From positions 2,065,467 to 2,129,466 of the forward strand of contig NZ_BBRD01000001.1 of assembly GCF_000975095.1 (NCBI RefSeq): DNA of 64,000 bases, given 5' to 3'. Position numbers and translations under genes: made by a program. Shown in pieces: positions 62,926 to 64,000 of the stretch. Under the pieces are notes generated by a model. That model searched no databases, was not told the DNA's origin, and worked only from the letters and a program-made list of their open reading frames with translations. Source of the stretch: Demequina aestuarii (GTDB lineage: Bacteria > Actinomycetota > Actinomycetes > Actinomycetales > Demequinaceae). Positions within the stretch are counted from its first letter, which is position 1, and every line of letters starts with the position of its first letter.

Positions 62926-63783
62926 TCAGGCGCGGCGCACGCGCACGTCGCCCGCGAGCACCTCGCGCACCTCGGCGCCGATGTCGACCAGCAGCGCGCC
63001 GGCTCCTGACAGGCCGACCGCGCGGCCCGTCACCGGCACGCCGTCGGGCACATCGACCGCGACGTCCCAGCCGATCGTCGCGCACACGCGCTCGACCTCG
63101 GCGCGGATGCCGTCGCCGTCTGCTTCGCCCTCCCACGCCGCGACGGCGTCGCGCACATGGGCGGCCAGCGCACGCATCAGGCGCACCCGGTCCAGGTCCG
63201 TGGCTCCCAGGGTCGCGAGCGAGGCGGCGTGCGGCACGGGCAGCTCGGCGGACGACTGCGACACGTTGATGCCGATGCCCGCGACCACGGCGCGCTGACC
63301 GGGCACCCCCTCGCACAGGATGCCCACGACCTTGCGCCACCGGCCCCAGCCGGGGATGTCCTTCGCTCCCGCCTCGACGACCACGTCGTTGGGCCACTTG
63401 AGATAGGCGCCCACGCCGCAGTCGCGCAGGGCGCGCACCGTCGCGAGCCCTGCGACCAGCGGTGCCCAGCCCAGTGCTTCGGGCGCGATCGTCTGGGGCC
63501 GCAGCACGAGGCTCACCGTCAGCGCAGCGCCACGGGGAGTGGCCCACTCGCGTCCCGCGCGGCCCCGCCCCGCGGTCTGGTGATCGGCGACGATGCCGCT
63601 GAGGTGCGGCCATTGCTCGGGCGACTCCGCCACTGCCCTCAGCAGGGCCGTGTTGGTGGACGGTGAGGACTCGACCACGTCGAGCCGCGACAGTTGGCGG
63701 GTGGGCCCCACGATCCCGGCCAGCTGTGCCGTCGTCAGCGGCTCACGGGACGCGGCCACATCTGCGGGCGAGGGGAGGATCAC
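62926..63783 (-). CDS. birA: biotin--[acetyl-CoA-carboxylase] ligase
   Basis: A 285-residue single-function biotin ligase with SSPSTNTALLRA, the biotin-binding GRGRAGREWATPRG, KWPNDVVV and GIGINVS. No N-terminal HTH, so not a repressor. It attaches biotin to the carboxylases, including the urea carboxylase of this window and the product of the divergent gene. GTG at 63783 has no ribosome-binding site; TAGCCT lies 7 bp upstream, so the transcript is probably leaderless. Confidence 0.93.
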   Translation of the reverse strand: MILPSPADVAASREPLTTAQLAGIVGPTRQLSRLDVVESSPSTNTALLRAVAESPEQWPHLSGIVADHQTAGRGRAGREWATPRGAALTVSLVLRPQTIAPEALGWAPLVAGLATVRALRDCGVGAYLKWPNDVVVEAGAKDIPGWGRWRKVVGILCEGVPGQRAVVAGIGINVSQSSAELPVPHAASLATLGATDLDRVRLMRALAAHVRDAVAAWEGEADGDGIRAEVERVCATIGWDVAVDVPDGVPVTGRAVGLSGAGALLVDIGAEVREVLAGDVRVRRA

Positions 63784-63821
63784 CCGGCTAGGCTAACGGG
63801 CAGATTTCCTTGAGGAGGAAC

Positions 63822-64000
63822 GTGTCGGACCAACAGCCCACCAAGTCCACGGCAGGCGCCCTTGAACACCTGCGCGGCAAGCTCGACGACGCCGTCACTC
63901 AGCGCGAGGCCACGGCGCAGGACAAGCAGCACGCGCGCGGCAAGAAGTCGGCACGCGAGCGCGTCGAGCAGCTGCTCGACGATGGGTCGTTCGTCGAGCT
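63822..64000 (+). CDS. acyl-CoA carboxylase beta (carboxyltransferase) subunit, 5' part
   Basis: The first 59 codons of an AccD/PccB-type gene, running off the window. The reading has LEHLRGKLDDAV, then DKQHARGKKSARERVEQLLDDGSFVEL, the standard N-terminus of propionyl/acetyl-CoA carboxylase beta subunits. GTG at 63822 after GAGGAGGAAC. Divergent from birA with a 38-bp gap. Confidence 0.9.
   Translation, partial: MSDQQPTKSTAGALEHLRGKLDDAVTQREATAQDKQHARGKKSARERVEQLLDDGSFVE

Overview
The window is GC-rich (about 70% by eye), with tightly packed operons, many GTG starts and 4-bp stop/start overlaps. It carries a Tad pilus locus, pyruvate formate-lyase with AdhE, actinobacterial-type PTS genes and UDP-galactopyranose mutase. 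This points to an actinobacterium, most likely Micrococcales and something like Demequina or Cellulomonas. That placement is an inference from gene content. The organism looks like a facultatively fermentative sugar and polysaccharide user with a dedicated nitrogen-scavenging locus.

Positions 20-16358 hold a nitrogen-scavenging regulon. The parts are a urea carboxylase-family biotin enzyme, the UAAP1/UAAP2 pair, allophanate hydrolase, a dipeptide-type ABC importer, two isochorismatase-fold cysteine hydrolases, an MFS transporter, a metallo-beta-lactamase-fold protein and a TetR regulator. Three related motifs (ACCTATC...ATAG type) sit in front of the three transcription units. UAAP1/2 pairs are known as carboxyguanidine deiminase, so guanidine is at least as likely a substrate as urea.

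Positions 16476-24823 are a mixed-acid fermentation block: adhE, an OFA-family transporter with its small partner, a rhodanese lipoprotein, pflA and pflB. Boxes resembling the DosR/DevR consensus precede adhE, the transporter and pflB. A perfect CsoR/CstR-like palindrome abuts the rhodanese gene. A C-terminally truncated GH2 (beta-mannosidase-like) gene is divergent from pflB.

Positions 26580-31117 are a Tad pilus operon. Upstream of tadA a roughly 3.2-kb segment of lower GC has been inserted. It carries an ISL3 transposase remnant and a three-gene operon of unknown secreted or lipoprotein products, and it is bounded by a 321-bp direct duplication of the tadA 5' end. Small membrane proteins, a SRAP-domain protein, an SRPBCC protein and a 101-bp dispersed repeat follow.

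Positions 37701-50790 are carbohydrate PTS genes. A rightward hexitol operon has split IIC, IIB and IIA, a zinc dehydrogenase, a DeoR regulator and a PfkB kinase. A leftward fructose operon has deoR, fruK, fruA, ptsH and ptsI. Between them is an AgrC/AgrA-like LytTR two-component pair.

Positions 50960-62535 contain glf, a GT2 glycosyltransferase, a GtrA-like protein and three GH3 enzymes of different architectures: soluble, circularly permuted and membrane-tethered, and lipoprotein. Strong hairpin terminators separate the units, and three 11-bp-phased GTGAC repeats lie upstream of the last one. The window ends with birA divergent from the start of an acyl-CoA carboxylase beta subunit gene. 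No tRNA, rRNA or CRISPR array was seen.
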